Source of the DNA: DASVLX01 sp035552275
GTDB taxonomy: Bacteria > Actinomycetota > Actinomycetes > Mycobacteriales > Pseudonocardiaceae
Reading direction: 5' to 3'
DNA length: 64,000 nt
Assembly: GCA_035552275.1 (NCBI GenBank)
Contig: DASZLR010000065.1
Span: forward strand, 1 to 64,000
The position numbers and the translations under genes were made by a program. The notes under the pieces are model-generated. The model had not been told where the DNA came from and did no database searches. It saw only the letters and a program-made list of their open reading frames with translations. Positions 27,947 to 37,160 of the stretch are shown here, in pieces. Position 1 is the first letter of the stretch. Each line of letters starts with the position of its first letter.

Positions 27947-28554
27947 TCGCCTCGGTGCGCGGAAACGTGCTGGAGATCGGCTTGGACCACGCGGTGGTCG
28001 AGGTCGGCGGGGTCGGCTTCGAGGTGCGCACCACGCCGGGCACGCTGGCCGGGCTGCGCCGGGGCCAGGAAGCCCGACTGGTGACCACTTTGGTGGTGCG
28101 TGAGGATTCGCTGACCCTGTTCGGCTTCGCCGACGCCCAGGCCCGGGAACTGTTCGGGCTGCTGCAGACCGTCTCCGGGATCGGGCCGCGGCTGGCCCTG
28201 GCCACCCTGGCCGTGCTGGAGCCGGACGCGCTGCGCGCCGCGCTCGCCGAGGGCAACATCACCGCGCTCACCCAGGTTCCCGGCATCGGCCGCAAGGGCG
28301 CCGAGCGGTTGATCGTGGAGTTGCGGGACAAGGTCGGCGCGCTGCCCGGCACATCCGGCCCGACCGACGGCGGATCAGCGCCAGCCGGCGGATCGGTGCG
28401 CGCGGCGGTGGTGGAAGCGTTGCTGGGCCTCGGTTTCGCGGCAAAACAGGCCGAGTCCGCCGTCGATGGTGTGCTGGCCGGCAACGGCCATGGTCCGGAT
28501 GACACCGCCGGCGTGCTGCGCCGCGCGCTGACCACCTTGGGCCGCAAACGATGA
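27943..28554 (+). CDS. ruvA: Holliday junction DNA helicase subunit RuvA
   Basis: 203 residues. Tetrameric junction-binding subunit. N-terminal OB-fold start (MIASVRGNVLEIGLDHAVVEVGGVGFEV), two helix-hairpin-helix motifs (LLQTVSGIGPRLALATLAV and LTQVPGIGRKGAERLIVEL), and the C-terminal RuvB-binding domain (AAVVEALLGLGFAAKQAE). The linker contains an extra Gly/Ala/Pro-rich stretch. ATGA overlaps on both sides couple ruvC, ruvA and ruvB. Confidence 0.96.
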   Translation: MIASVRGNVLEIGLDHAVVEVGGVGFEVRTTPGTLAGLRRGQEARLVTTLVVREDSLTLFGFADAQARELFGLLQTVSGIGPRLALATLAVLEPDALRAALAEGNITALTQVPGIGRKGAERLIVELRDKVGALPGTSGPTDGGSAPAGGSVRAAVVEALLGLGFAAKQAESAVDGVLAGNGHGPDDTAGVLRRALTTLGRKR

Positions 28555-29639
28555 CCGAGCCCGACACCGAAGTTGACGAGTCCGACGCCGAATTGTCCCC
28601 GCTGGCCCGGCCTTCGGAGACGGATGTCGAGTCGACCTTGCGGCCGCGCACCCTGGACGAGTTCGTCGGCCAGCCCAGGGTTCGCGAACAGCTGTCGCTG
28701 GTGCTCGAAGGCGCGCGGCGGCGCGGCGCGCCCCCGGACCACGTGCTGCTGTCCGGGCCACCCGGTCTGGGCAAGACCAGCCTGTCCATGATCATCGCCG
28801 CCGAGTTGGGCAGCGCCATCCGGATCACCTCGGGGCCGGCGCTGGAACGGGCCGGCGACCTCGCCGCGATGCTGTCCAATCTGGTCGAGGGCGACGTGCT
28901 GTTCATCGACGAGATCCACCGGATCGCCCGGCCGGCCGAGGAAATGCTGTACCTGGCGATGGAGGACTTCCGGGTCGACGTCGTCGTCGGCAAGGGGCCG
29001 GGCGCGACCAGCATTCCGCTGGACATCGCCCCGTTCACGCTGGTCGGCGCGACCACCCGGTCCGGCTCGCTGACCGGCCCGCTGCGCGATCGGTTCGGGT
29101 TCACCGCGCACATGGAGTTCTACGAGGCCGCCGAACTGGAACAGGTGCTGCGCCGGTCGGCCGCGATCCTGTCCGTCGACCTGCGGCCCGACGGCGGAAT
29201 GGAGATCGCCGGCCGGTCCCGGGGCACGCCGCGCATCGCCAACCGGCTGCTGCGCCGGGTCCGCGACTACGCCGAGGTCCGCGCGGACGGCGCGGTTACC
29301 CGGGAGGTGGCCCGCGCCGCGCTGGAGGTCTACGACGTGGACGAGTTGGGCCTCGACCGGCTGGACCGAGCCGTGCTGGCCGCCCTGGTGCGGTCGTTCG
29401 GTGGCGGCCCGGTGGGCGTGTCGACGCTGGCCGTGGCGGTCGGCGAGGAAGCGACCACCGTGGAGGAGGTGTGCGAGCCCTATCTGGTGCGGGCCGGGAT
29501 GCTGGCCCGGACGCCGCGCGGCCGGGTCGCCACCGCGGCCGCCTGGTCGCACCTGGGGCTGACGCCGCCGGCTACCGCGCTGCCAGACGCGCAGGGGCTG
29601 CCCGGAGGTGGACGGATGCCAGGGCTGTTCGACGAGTAG
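28551..29639 (+). CDS. ruvB: Holliday junction branch migration ATPase RuvB
   Basis: 362 residues. AAA+ motor for branch migration. LRPRTLDEFVGQPRVREQL, Walker A GPPGLGKTSLSMIIA, Walker B VLFIDEIHRIARPAEE, sensor 1 GATTRSGSLTGPLRDRFG and arginine-finger region, then the winged-helix C-terminus (YLVRAGMLARTPRGRVAT). The N-terminal 20 residues are an acidic extension seen in many actinobacteria. Start overlaps the ruvA stop. Confidence 0.97.
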   Translation: MTEPDTEVDESDAELSPLARPSETDVESTLRPRTLDEFVGQPRVREQLSLVLEGARRRGAPPDHVLLSGPPGLGKTSLSMIIAAELGSAIRITSGPALERAGDLAAMLSNLVEGDVLFIDEIHRIARPAEEMLYLAMEDFRVDVVVGKGPGATSIPLDIAPFTLVGATTRSGSLTGPLRDRFGFTAHMEFYEAAELEQVLRRSAAILSVDLRPDGGMEIAGRSRGTPRIANRLLRRVRDYAEVRADGAVTREVARAALEVYDVDELGLDRLDRAVLAALVRSFGGGPVGVSTLAVAVGEEATTVEEVCEPYLVRAGMLARTPRGRVATAAAWSHLGLTPPATALPDAQGLPGGGRMPGLFDE

Positions 29640-29732
29640 ACTCACTGACCTGGCACTAGCGGTACGGATGCTTGCCGCGGGCACCACAAGTTGACGCGAC
29701 ACGTGACGTCAACATCGAATTGGAGATTACCG

Positions 29733-30128
29733 ATGTCGACTCTTCTGCTCCCGCTACTTCTCGTGCTGATGATCGGCATGCTGTATCTCGGGACACGCAA
29801 GCAGAAGCGCCAGGCGCAGCAGCAGCAGAACATGCAGAAGTCGCTGTCCACCGGGGACCGGGTGATGACCACCTCGGGCCTGTACGGAACTGTGGTGCGC
29901 ACCGACGACGACTCGATCGACATCGAGATCGCGCCGGGCATCACCACCACCTGGCTGCGCGCCGCCGTCCGGGAGAAGGTCGCCGAGACGGACGAGGACA
30001 CCTACGAGGACGAGTCCGAGACCGAGGACACCGACGGCGTCGAGACGGAACAGGCGGAGTACAGCGGCAACGGGCACGAGCCGTCGTCGACCGCCGAGCT
30101 TGCCCCGCCGCTGGACCACCGCAAGTAA
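29733..30128 (+). CDS. yajC: Preprotein translocase subunit YajC
   Basis: 131 residues. Single N-terminal TM (LLLPLLLVLMIGMLYLGTRKQKRQ) followed by the YajC core (GDRVMTTSGLYGTVVRTDDDSIDIEIAPGITTTWLRAAVREKV) and an acidic disordered tail. Accessory part of SecDF-YajC. A ggag site precedes the ATG. It lies between ruvB and secD as expected. Confidence 0.93.
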   Translation: MSTLLLPLLLVLMIGMLYLGTRKQKRQAQQQQNMQKSLSTGDRVMTTSGLYGTVVRTDDDSIDIEIAPGITTTWLRAAVREKVAETDEDTYEDESETEDTDGVETEQAEYSGNGHEPSSTAELAPPLDHRK

Positions 30129-30305
30129 GACCGGCTCCGGCCGGAACCGCCGAACGGCCCATGACGCTGGCCTCACGTCGTTCGGAGTAGCCTGTGGCGC
30201 TACGCCTCACCCGTCGCCCGGGTGGGGCGTAGCAACATGCCGGCCACGTCCGCATAGCGTGCGGCGGGGAGGGCACCGAGAACGCTTCGAGGAGACCGAC
30301 GCACC

Positions 30306-32234
30306 GTGGCACCGCCAGCTGGGCATATCCGCCCTGGTCGCTATCTGGGGACCTTCGCCGTCATCGTGGTCGCGCTGTACGCGTTGGTGTTCGGCACGGG
30401 CGACCACCAGCCGTCGCCGAAGCTCGGTATCGACCTCAAGGGCGGCACCACGGTCACCCTCACCGCGCGCACCCTCGACGGCAAGCCGCCGCCCCAGCAG
30501 GACTTGAACCAGGCGCAGCAGATCATCCAGTCCCGCGTCAACGGCCTGGGCGTCAGCGGCGCCCAGGTGGTGATCAACGGCAGCAACCTGGTGATCACCG
30601 TCCCCGGCGACCAGGGGCAGGAGGCCAAGACGCTCGGCCAGACCGCCCGGCTGTATCTGCGGCCGCTGCTGGCGCCGGAAGCGTCGGCAGCCCCGGCTCC
30701 GGCCGCGCCGACGACCACACCCAGCAAGACCACCACACCCACCCAGACAACCGCGCCCACCGCGAAGCCGGCCAGCCCCACAACCAGCCCCACCAAGGCG
30801 CAGGGGCTGGGCGCGCCGGGGCAGAACGGCGGTGTGGTGCTGGACGCCTACGCCGGCGCGGCCCCCACCAGCAACCCCCCGACGACGCCGAGCGGCGCCC
30901 CCACCACGACCCCGGGCGACATGGCGGGCATGCCCGGTATGGGGGACACGTCGACCGCGCCCACCGGCGCGGTCCCGATTCCACCGGCCTGGACCGGCGC
31001 CAGCAGCCCGTGCTACGGCGTCGACCCGCAGGTGCAGGCCACCCAGGCGCCGCTGACCGCCGCGGAGCAGGCCGCGCTGATCACCGAGTGCCGGGTGTTG
31101 CGGCAGACCACCGACACCACCGCGCAGCAGACCGCGCTGGGCTACCTGCACTGCGGCAACGCCCCATCGGGCCGGCCGTACTCGGACCCGTTGCTGGGCA
31201 ACGACGATCCGACCAAGCCGCTGGTGGCCTGCTCCCAGGACGGCAAGACCAAGTACATCCTGGACAAGTCGATCATCTCCGGCACCGACATCAGTGACGC
31301 CAACTCCGGCCCCGACCCCAACGGCGCCGGCTACGTCGTCAACCTGACCTTCAACGGCCACGGCTCCGGTATCTGGGCCAGTTACACCGGCGCGCACAAC
31401 ACCGGCGGCTCGACCAACTCCAGCAGCGCCCCGCCGGCCGACTACGTCGCGTTCGTGCTGGACGGCCAGGTGGTGTCGGCCTCGGTGATCCAGAGCACGA
31501 TCACCGGCTCCACCCAGATCAGCGGCAATTTCGACCAGACCGGCGCGCAGAACCTGGCCAACGTGCTCAAGTACGGCTCGCTGCCGCTGGCGTTCACCGT
31601 GTCCAACGCCAACTCCATTTCCGCGACGTTGGGCCTGTCCTCGTTGCAGTCCGGCCTGATCGCCGGCGGGCTCGGCCTGATCCTGGTCGTGCTGTACTGC
31701 CTGGCCTACTACCGGGCGCTCGGCGTGCTCACCGTGTTGTCGCTGGTCTTGTCCGGCATCACCGTGTACGCGGTGCTGGTGTTGCTGGGCCGCTGGATCG
31801 GCTACAGCCTGGACCTGGCCGGCATCGCCGGTTTCATCATCGCGATCGGCATCACCGCGGACTCGTTCGTGATCTTCTTCGAACGCCTGAAAGACGAGGT
31901 GCGGGAGGGCCGAACATTCCGGTCCGCGGTGCCCAGGGCGTGGGTGCGGGCGCGGCGCACGATCCTGGCCTCCGACGCGGTCAGCTTCCTGGCCGCCGTG
32001 GTGCTGTACGTGATCGCGGTCAGCGACGTGCAGGGCTTCGCCTTCACCCTCGGCATGTCGACGCTGCTCGACCTGCTGATCGTGTTCCTGGTGACCCATC
32101 CGCTGGTGGTGCTGGCGTCCCGGTCCAAGACCCTGTCCAAGCCGAGCATGTCCGGCCTGGGCGCGGTGCAGCGAGCCGGCGCCGCGCTTCGGGCCGCGAA
32201 GAACCCGGCGCCCGCCGCCGCCAAGGAGGCGTGA
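30306..32234 (+). CDS. secD: Protein translocase subunit SecD
   Basis: 642 residues. Uses the proton motive force to complete protein export. Motif LGIDLKGGTTVTL lies after TM1, periplasmic P1 region follows, and the C-terminal five-TM block has GFIIAIGITADSFVIFFERLKDEVREG. Between residues about 125 and 230 there is a long low-complexity Pro/Thr/Ala/Gly insert (TTTPSKTTTPTQTTAPTAKP), an extracytoplasmic feature of actinobacterial SecD but long here. GTG start. Upstream 177 bp contain no gene. Four bases separate it from secF. Confidence 0.94.
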   Translation: MAPPAGHIRPGRYLGTFAVIVVALYALVFGTGDHQPSPKLGIDLKGGTTVTLTARTLDGKPPPQQDLNQAQQIIQSRVNGLGVSGAQVVINGSNLVITVPGDQGQEAKTLGQTARLYLRPLLAPEASAAPAPAAPTTTPSKTTTPTQTTAPTAKPASPTTSPTKAQGLGAPGQNGGVVLDAYAGAAPTSNPPTTPSGAPTTTPGDMAGMPGMGDTSTAPTGAVPIPPAWTGASSPCYGVDPQVQATQAPLTAAEQAALITECRVLRQTTDTTAQQTALGYLHCGNAPSGRPYSDPLLGNDDPTKPLVACSQDGKTKYILDKSIISGTDISDANSGPDPNGAGYVVNLTFNGHGSGIWASYTGAHNTGGSTNSSSAPPADYVAFVLDGQVVSASVIQSTITGSTQISGNFDQTGAQNLANVLKYGSLPLAFTVSNANSISATLGLSSLQSGLIAGGLGLILVVLYCLAYYRALGVLTVLSLVLSGITVYAVLVLLGRWIGYSLDLAGIAGFIIAIGITADSFVIFFERLKDEVREGRTFRSAVPRAWVRARRTILASDAVSFLAAVVLYVIAVSDVQGFAFTLGMSTLLDLLIVFLVTHPLVVLASRSKTLSKPSMSGLGAVQRAGAALRAAKNPAPAAAKEA

Positions 32235-32237
32235 GCA

Positions 32238-33479
32238 ATGACGACCGAGGCGAGCAGCGGCCAGACCGGCGGCCAGACCGGCGCCGCGAAGCCCGAGGGC
32301 ACGCTCCACCGGCTCTACACCGGCACCGGCCTGATCGACATCATCGGCCGCCGGAAGTGGTTCTACGTCGTGTTCGGCGGGCTGGTGTTGATCTGCCTGC
32401 TGTCGATTGTGTTGCGCGGCTTCAACTTCAGCATCGAGTTCGTCGGCGGCACGCAGATCCAGCTGCCGTCGGTCGGCACGCACGGCACGATCAGCACCGA
32501 CCAGGCCAAGAAGATCTTCTCGAACACGCTGAACACGGAACCGGCGTCCGTGCAGTCGGTCGGCAACGGCAACTCGGCGAGCATCCAGATCCACTCCGAG
32601 ACGTTGACCAACGCGCAGGTCTCGCAGGTGGAAACCGCGCTGTTCCAACAGCTTCAGCCGCTGAACTCGTCCGGGCACCCGAGCCAGACGTCGATCAGCG
32701 ACTCGGAGGTCAGCGCCGAATGGGGCTCGCAGATCTCCCAACAGGCGCTGATCGGCCTGCTGGTGTTCCTGGTGCTGGTCAGCATTTTCCTGGCTGTCTA
32801 CTTTGAACCGAGAATGGCGCTGGCCGCGCTGGTGTCGCTGTTCAACGACATCATCGTGACGGCCGGCGTCTACTCGATCGTCGGCTTCGAGGTCACTCCG
32901 GCGACGGTGATCGGCCTGCTCACCATCCTCGGTTTCTCGCTGTATGACACGGTGGTGGTGTTCGACAAGGTCCGGGAGAACACCCGGGGGCTGCTCGGGC
33001 TGACTCGGCAGACTTTCGGCCAGGCGGCCAACCTTGCGGTGAACCAGACCCTGATGCGGTCCATCAACACCTCACTGATCGCCCTGCTGCCGGTGCTCGG
33101 CCTGCTGATCGTCGGCGTCGGCGTGCTCGGCGTCGGCACCCTGCAGGACCTGGCGCTGGTGCAGCTCGTCGGCATGCTGATCGCCGCGTTCTCGTCCATC
33201 TGCCTGGCCACTCCGCTACTGGTGGACCTGAAGATGCGCCAGCCCGCGTACCGGCAGCAGGCCCGGAAGGTGCTGGCCCGGCAGGAACTGGTCGCGAAGC
33301 GGGCCGCCGCCGCGGCGAGTGCCGGCGAGCCGGCGCCGGCCGAGGCCGACCTGGACGAGACGGCGGCGCGGGAGACGGCGTACGCGGCCAGCGTGCCGGC
33401 CCGGCACACACCGAAGTCCGCTCGCGCCGGACGCCCGTCCGGCAAATCCGGCCGCCCGTCCGGCAAGCGCCGACGGTAG
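32238..33479 (+). CDS. secF: Protein translocase subunit SecF
   Basis: 413 residues. TM1 (WFYVVFGGLVLICLLSIVLRGFNFSIEFVGGTQIQL) with the SecF-type FxxGGT motif, periplasmic domain, then TMs with FNDIIVTAGVYSIVGFEVTPATVIGLLTILGFSLYDTVVVFDKVREN and MRSINTSLIALLPVLGLL. The C-terminal 70 residues are Ala/Arg-rich with a repeated GRPSGKSGRPSGKRRR tail, likely cytosolic and nucleic-acid or ribosome-proximal. Forms a complex with SecD. Confidence 0.95.
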   Translation: MTTEASSGQTGGQTGAAKPEGTLHRLYTGTGLIDIIGRRKWFYVVFGGLVLICLLSIVLRGFNFSIEFVGGTQIQLPSVGTHGTISTDQAKKIFSNTLNTEPASVQSVGNGNSASIQIHSETLTNAQVSQVETALFQQLQPLNSSGHPSQTSISDSEVSAEWGSQISQQALIGLLVFLVLVSIFLAVYFEPRMALAALVSLFNDIIVTAGVYSIVGFEVTPATVIGLLTILGFSLYDTVVVFDKVRENTRGLLGLTRQTFGQAANLAVNQTLMRSINTSLIALLPVLGLLIVGVGVLGVGTLQDLALVQLVGMLIAAFSSICLATPLLVDLKMRQPAYRQQARKVLARQELVAKRAAAAASAGEPAPAEADLDETAARETAYAASVPARHTPKSARAGRPSGKSGRPSGKRRR

Positions 33480-33487
33480 GCGTCACC

Positions 33488-34009
33488 ATGACGGGACTGG
33501 CGGACGCGTTCGCCCTGATGCGCGAGGTGCCCGACTTTCCCGAGCCGGGCGTGCTGTTCCGGGACCTTGGTCCGGTGTTCGCCGACGGCGCCGCGTTCCG
33601 CGTCCTCACCGACGCCCTGGCCGAGCGGGTTGATCCGGCGGCGGACGTGTTGGTCGCGGTCGAGGCACGCGGGTTCATCCTGGGCGCCGCGGTGAGCCGC
33701 GCCACCGGCCTGGGTGTGGTGCCGGTGCGCAAGCCCGGCAAGCTGCCGGTGGTGGCGCGATCCGTGTCGTACCAACTGGAATACGGCACCACCTCGCTGG
33801 AACTGCCGGCCGGCCTGCTGCGCCCCGGACAGCGCGCGGTGATCGTGGACGACGTGCTGGCCACCGGCGGCACCGTGGCGGCGACCCGTGAGCTGATGGA
33901 CAGCGCCCAGGTGAGTGTCGCCGGGGTGGTGGTGGCGATCGAGCTGGTCGCGCTCGGCGGCCGGGCCAGGCTGACCGGCCTGCCCGTGCACGCCCTCGCC
34001 GCGCTGTAA
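33488..34009 (+). CDS. apt: Adenine phosphoribosyltransferase
   Basis: 173 residues. Salvages adenine to AMP with PRPP. N-terminal VPDFPEPGVLFRDLGPVFADG, VEARGFILGAAVSRATGLGVVPVRKPGKLP and the PRPP loop AVIVDDVLATGGTVAA. ATG eight bases after the secF stop. Located between secF and rel as in other actinobacteria. Confidence 0.95.
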   Translation: MTGLADAFALMREVPDFPEPGVLFRDLGPVFADGAAFRVLTDALAERVDPAADVLVAVEARGFILGAAVSRATGLGVVPVRKPGKLPVVARSVSYQLEYGTTSLELPAGLLRPGQRAVIVDDVLATGGTVAATRELMDSAQVSVAGVVVAIELVALGGRARLTGLPVHALAAL

Positions 34010-34160
34010 CCTGCGGTAAAACCCTCATCAACACAGCGTGTGCCCTGGTGGGCCGCTGGAACACCCCGTCCTACCGGGGAGTTATCCTCGGTTACCGGGA
34101 CCACTTCCCGGCAGCATCCGGCGTTCAGACCGGATGACAGTCGCAATATCGGGAGCGTGG

Positions 34161-36470
34161 GTGAGTCAGGACGTCGAACCCGGAGTCGTCTGGGACGCGG
34201 AGGAGCCGTCAGCGGCGCGTCCGCCGTCGGCGACCCGCAGGGTGCGCGCCCGACTGGCCAGGCGGATCACCGCGCAGCGGGCGGCCCCGGTGAAACAGGT
34301 GCTGGAGCCGCTGGCGGCTGTCCACTGTGGTCTGCACCCGGGTGCGGATCTGGGGCTGCTGCAACGCGCCTACGACGTGGCCGAGACCCTGCACCGGGAC
34401 CAGCGGCGCAAGTCCGGCGACCCGTACATCACCCATCCGCTCGCCGTCGCCACCATCCTCGCCGAGCTGGGCATGGACACCACCACGCTGGTCGCCGCGT
34501 TGCTGCACGACACCGTGGAGGACACCGACTACTCGGTGGACGCGCTGTCCGCCGACTTCGGCGACGAGGTCGCGCACCTGGTCGACGGAGTGACCAAACT
34601 GGACAAGGTGCGGCTGGGTAGCGCCGCCGAGGCCGAGACCATCCGCAAGATGGTCATCGCGATGGCCCGCGACCCCCGGGTGCTGGTGATCAAGCTGGCC
34701 GACCGGCTGCACAACATGCGCACCATGCGGTTCCTGCCGCCGGAGAAGCAGGCGCGCAAGGCCAAGGAGACGCTGGAGGTGCTGGCTCCGCTGGCGCATC
34801 GGCTGGGCATGGCCACCGTCAAATGGGAGCTGGAGGACCTGGCGTTCGCCATCCTGCAACCCAAGAAGTACGACGAGATCGTCCGGCTGGTGGCCAACCG
34901 GGCGCCGTCCCGGGACATCTATCTCCGCCAGGTGGTCGCCGAGCTGTCCGAGCAACTGGGCGGCGCGCGGATCGAGGCGAAGGTCGAGGGCCGGCCGAAG
35001 CACTACTACTCGATCCACCAGAAGATGATCATCCGCGGCCGGGATTTCGATGACATCCACGATCTGGTCGGGGTGCGCATCCTGGTCAACGACGTGCGGG
35101 ACTGCTACGCGGTGATGGGCGTGGTGCACTCGCTGTGGCAGCCGATGCCCGGCCGGTTCAAGGACTACATCGCACAGCCCCGGTTCGGCGTCTACCAGTC
35201 GTTGCACACCACCGTGATCGGCCCGGACGGCAAGCCGCTGGAAGTGCAGATCCGTACCCAGGAGATGCACCGCACCGCCGAGTACGGCATCGCTGCGCAC
35301 TGGCGGTACAAGGAGACCAAGGGCACCCACAACGGCCGGTCCGTCGAGGTCGACGAGATGGCCTGGATGCGGCAGTTGCTGGACTGGCAGCGTGAGGCCG
35401 CCGACCCCGGTGAGTTCCTGGAGTCGCTGCGCTACGACCTGGCCACCCGGGAGATCTTCGTCTTCACCCCCAAGGGCGATGTGGTCACCCTGCCGGCCGG
35501 CTCGACCCCGGTCGACTTCGCCTACGCCGTGCACACCGAGGTCGGCCACCGGTGCATCGGCGCGCGGGTCAACGGCCGGCTGGTCGCGCTGGAACGCAAG
35601 TTGGAGAACGGCGAGGTCATCGAGATCTTCACCTCGAAGGCCGAGGGCGCCGGTCCCAGCCGGGACTGGCTGTCGTTCGTCGCCTCGCCGCGTGCCAAGA
35701 CCAAGATCAAGCAGTGGTTCGCCAAGGAGCGGCGCGAAGAGGCGATCGAGGCCGGCAAGGACGCGATCAGCAAGGAGGTCCGCCGGGTCGGGCTGCCGTT
35801 GCAGCGGCTGGTGTCCGCCGACTCGATGACCGCGCTGGCCCGCGAGATGCGCTACCCGGACGTCACCGCGCTGTACGCGGCGATCGGCGAGGGACAGGCG
35901 TCCGGCCGGCATGTGGTGCAGCGCCTGGTGGCGCTGCTCGGCGGCGTCGAGCACGCCGAGGACGAGCTGGCCGAGCGCGCCACCCCGTCGACGATCACCC
36001 GGCGGCGCGCGTCTACGGACGCGGGTGTGGTGGTCAAGGGCACCAGCGAGGTGTGGATCAAGCTGGCCCGCTGCTGCACGCCGGTGCCTGGCGACGAGAT
36101 CCTCGGTTTCGTCACCCGCGGCGGCGGGGTCAGCGTGCACCGCACCGACTGCACCAACGCCGACGAGCTGCGCGCCTCGCCGGAGCGACTGGTCGAGGTC
36201 GAGTGGGCGCCGTCGGCGTCCTCGGTGTTCCTGGTCGCGATCCAGGTGGAGGCGCTGGACCGGCACCGGCTGCTGTCCGATGTGACCAAGGTGCTCGCCG
36301 ATGAGAAGGTCAACATCCTGTCCGCGAGCGTGGCCACCAGCCGGGACCGGGTCGCCGTGAGCCGGTTCTCCTTCGAGATGGGCGATCCGAAACACCTTGG
36401 CCATGTGCTGAAAGCGGTGCGCAACGTCGAAGGCGTGTACGACGTCTACCGGATCACCTCAGCCACCTAG
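34161..36470 (+). CDS. rel: Bifunctional (p)ppGpp synthetase/hydrolase Rel
   Basis: 769 residues. Makes and degrades the stringent alarmone. Order: HD hydrolase (YITHPLAVATILAELGMD, HDTVEDTDYS, RLHNMRTMRFLP), synthetase (GRPKHYYSIHQKM, FDDIHDLVGVRILV, RFKDYIAQPRFGVYQSLHTTVIGP), TGS (IFVFTPKGDVVTLPAGSTPVDFAYAVHTEVGHRCIGARVNG), zinc-finger/RIS (CCTPVPGDEILGFVTRGGGVSVHRTDC) and ACT at the end. The GTG after gggagc is chosen; an ATG at 34134 would add nine residues. Convergent with the broken methyltransferase gene. Confidence 0.95.
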   Translation: MSQDVEPGVVWDAEEPSAARPPSATRRVRARLARRITAQRAAPVKQVLEPLAAVHCGLHPGADLGLLQRAYDVAETLHRDQRRKSGDPYITHPLAVATILAELGMDTTTLVAALLHDTVEDTDYSVDALSADFGDEVAHLVDGVTKLDKVRLGSAAEAETIRKMVIAMARDPRVLVIKLADRLHNMRTMRFLPPEKQARKAKETLEVLAPLAHRLGMATVKWELEDLAFAILQPKKYDEIVRLVANRAPSRDIYLRQVVAELSEQLGGARIEAKVEGRPKHYYSIHQKMIIRGRDFDDIHDLVGVRILVNDVRDCYAVMGVVHSLWQPMPGRFKDYIAQPRFGVYQSLHTTVIGPDGKPLEVQIRTQEMHRTAEYGIAAHWRYKETKGTHNGRSVEVDEMAWMRQLLDWQREAADPGEFLESLRYDLATREIFVFTPKGDVVTLPAGSTPVDFAYAVHTEVGHRCIGARVNGRLVALERKLENGEVIEIFTSKAEGAGPSRDWLSFVASPRAKTKIKQWFAKERREEAIEAGKDAISKEVRRVGLPLQRLVSADSMTALAREMRYPDVTALYAAIGEGQASGRHVVQRLVALLGGVEHAEDELAERATPSTITRRRASTDAGVVVKGTSEVWIKLARCCTPVPGDEILGFVTRGGGVSVHRTDCTNADELRASPERLVEVEWAPSASSVFLVAIQVEALDRHRLLSDVTKVLADEKVNILSASVATSRDRVAVSRFSFEMGDPKHLGHVLKAVRNVEGVYDVYRITSAT

Positions 36471-36476
36471 GCGCGC

Positions 36477-36993
36477 TCAGGTCCTGGTGAGGGCGACGGA
36501 CCAGGCCTGCGCTCCGTCGGGGTCGATGGTGATGTCGATCGTGGCGGGTTCGATCGAGTCGACCTGCCAGCCGTCGGCGAACGCGGCGATGATCTCGTCC
36601 CGGGAGACCCGGCGCGGCCCCCAGTTCCCCGGCTGCCGGTCGCTGAAGCAGAGCACGAAATAGCGGCTGCCCGCCGAGATCCGCCAGCCGGCGGGCGTCC
36701 TGACGGACAAACCGCGCGGCGAGGCCCCGGTCGCGTGCCTTCTGCCGCGCGGTGTCCAGCGCGTTGGACGCGAGATCGACCCCGGTGGCGTCCAGTCCGA
36801 GGCCGGCGGCCAGCAGCGTGTGCTCACCGGTGCCGCAGCCGGCATCCAGAACCCGGCCGCGAATCGCGCCGGCTTCGGCGAGGGCGAGAAATGCGGACTG
36901 TGGCCGGCCGATGTCCCACGGCGGCCGGTCGCCGGCATAGGAATCCTCGGGCGTGCGCCCGGCGTGCTGCGAGAAAGCGGGTGTGTCAGCCAT
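36477..36993 (-). pseudogene. SAM-dependent methyltransferase with internal out-of-frame deletion
   Basis: The 5' part encodes a normal class I methyltransferase start: SYAGDRPPWDIGRPQSAF, SAM motif VLDAGCGTGEHTLLAAG, VDLASNALDTARQKA, FVRQDARRLADLG. A different frame then carries the normal C-terminus: RYFVLCFSDRQPGNWGPRRVSRDEIIAAF, ending IDPDGAQAWSVALTRT. The central segment (expected FDTVLDCGLFH ... LRPGG, about 35 residues) is missing at about base 36670, and the reading frame shifts there. The gene is therefore not functional unless assembly is wrong. Confidence 0.8.
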
Positions 36994-37160
36994 AACGCCA
37001 AGCTATCGAGGCACTGGCCGGTCGACATCCTGGCGACTGATCATTATGCCGGGTCGCCCAACCGGACCATGGCCCGGTGGACCTGTTCGCGGCTCAGCGG
37101 CGGGTGCTGGCCGTGCTGGTGACGTGGGACCGGTTCGGCCCGTACTCGCACTGACCGCGC

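Noticed and set aside
30690..31000. Low-complexity Pro/Thr stretch in secD as a repeat element
   Set aside because: It stays in frame and is a typical disordered extracytoplasmic linker of actinobacterial SecD, not a DNA repeat.
34209..36404. A 731-codon antisense frame within rel
   Set aside because: Shadow frame in GC-rich DNA; no ribosome site or motif, and Rel domains read clearly on the plus strand.
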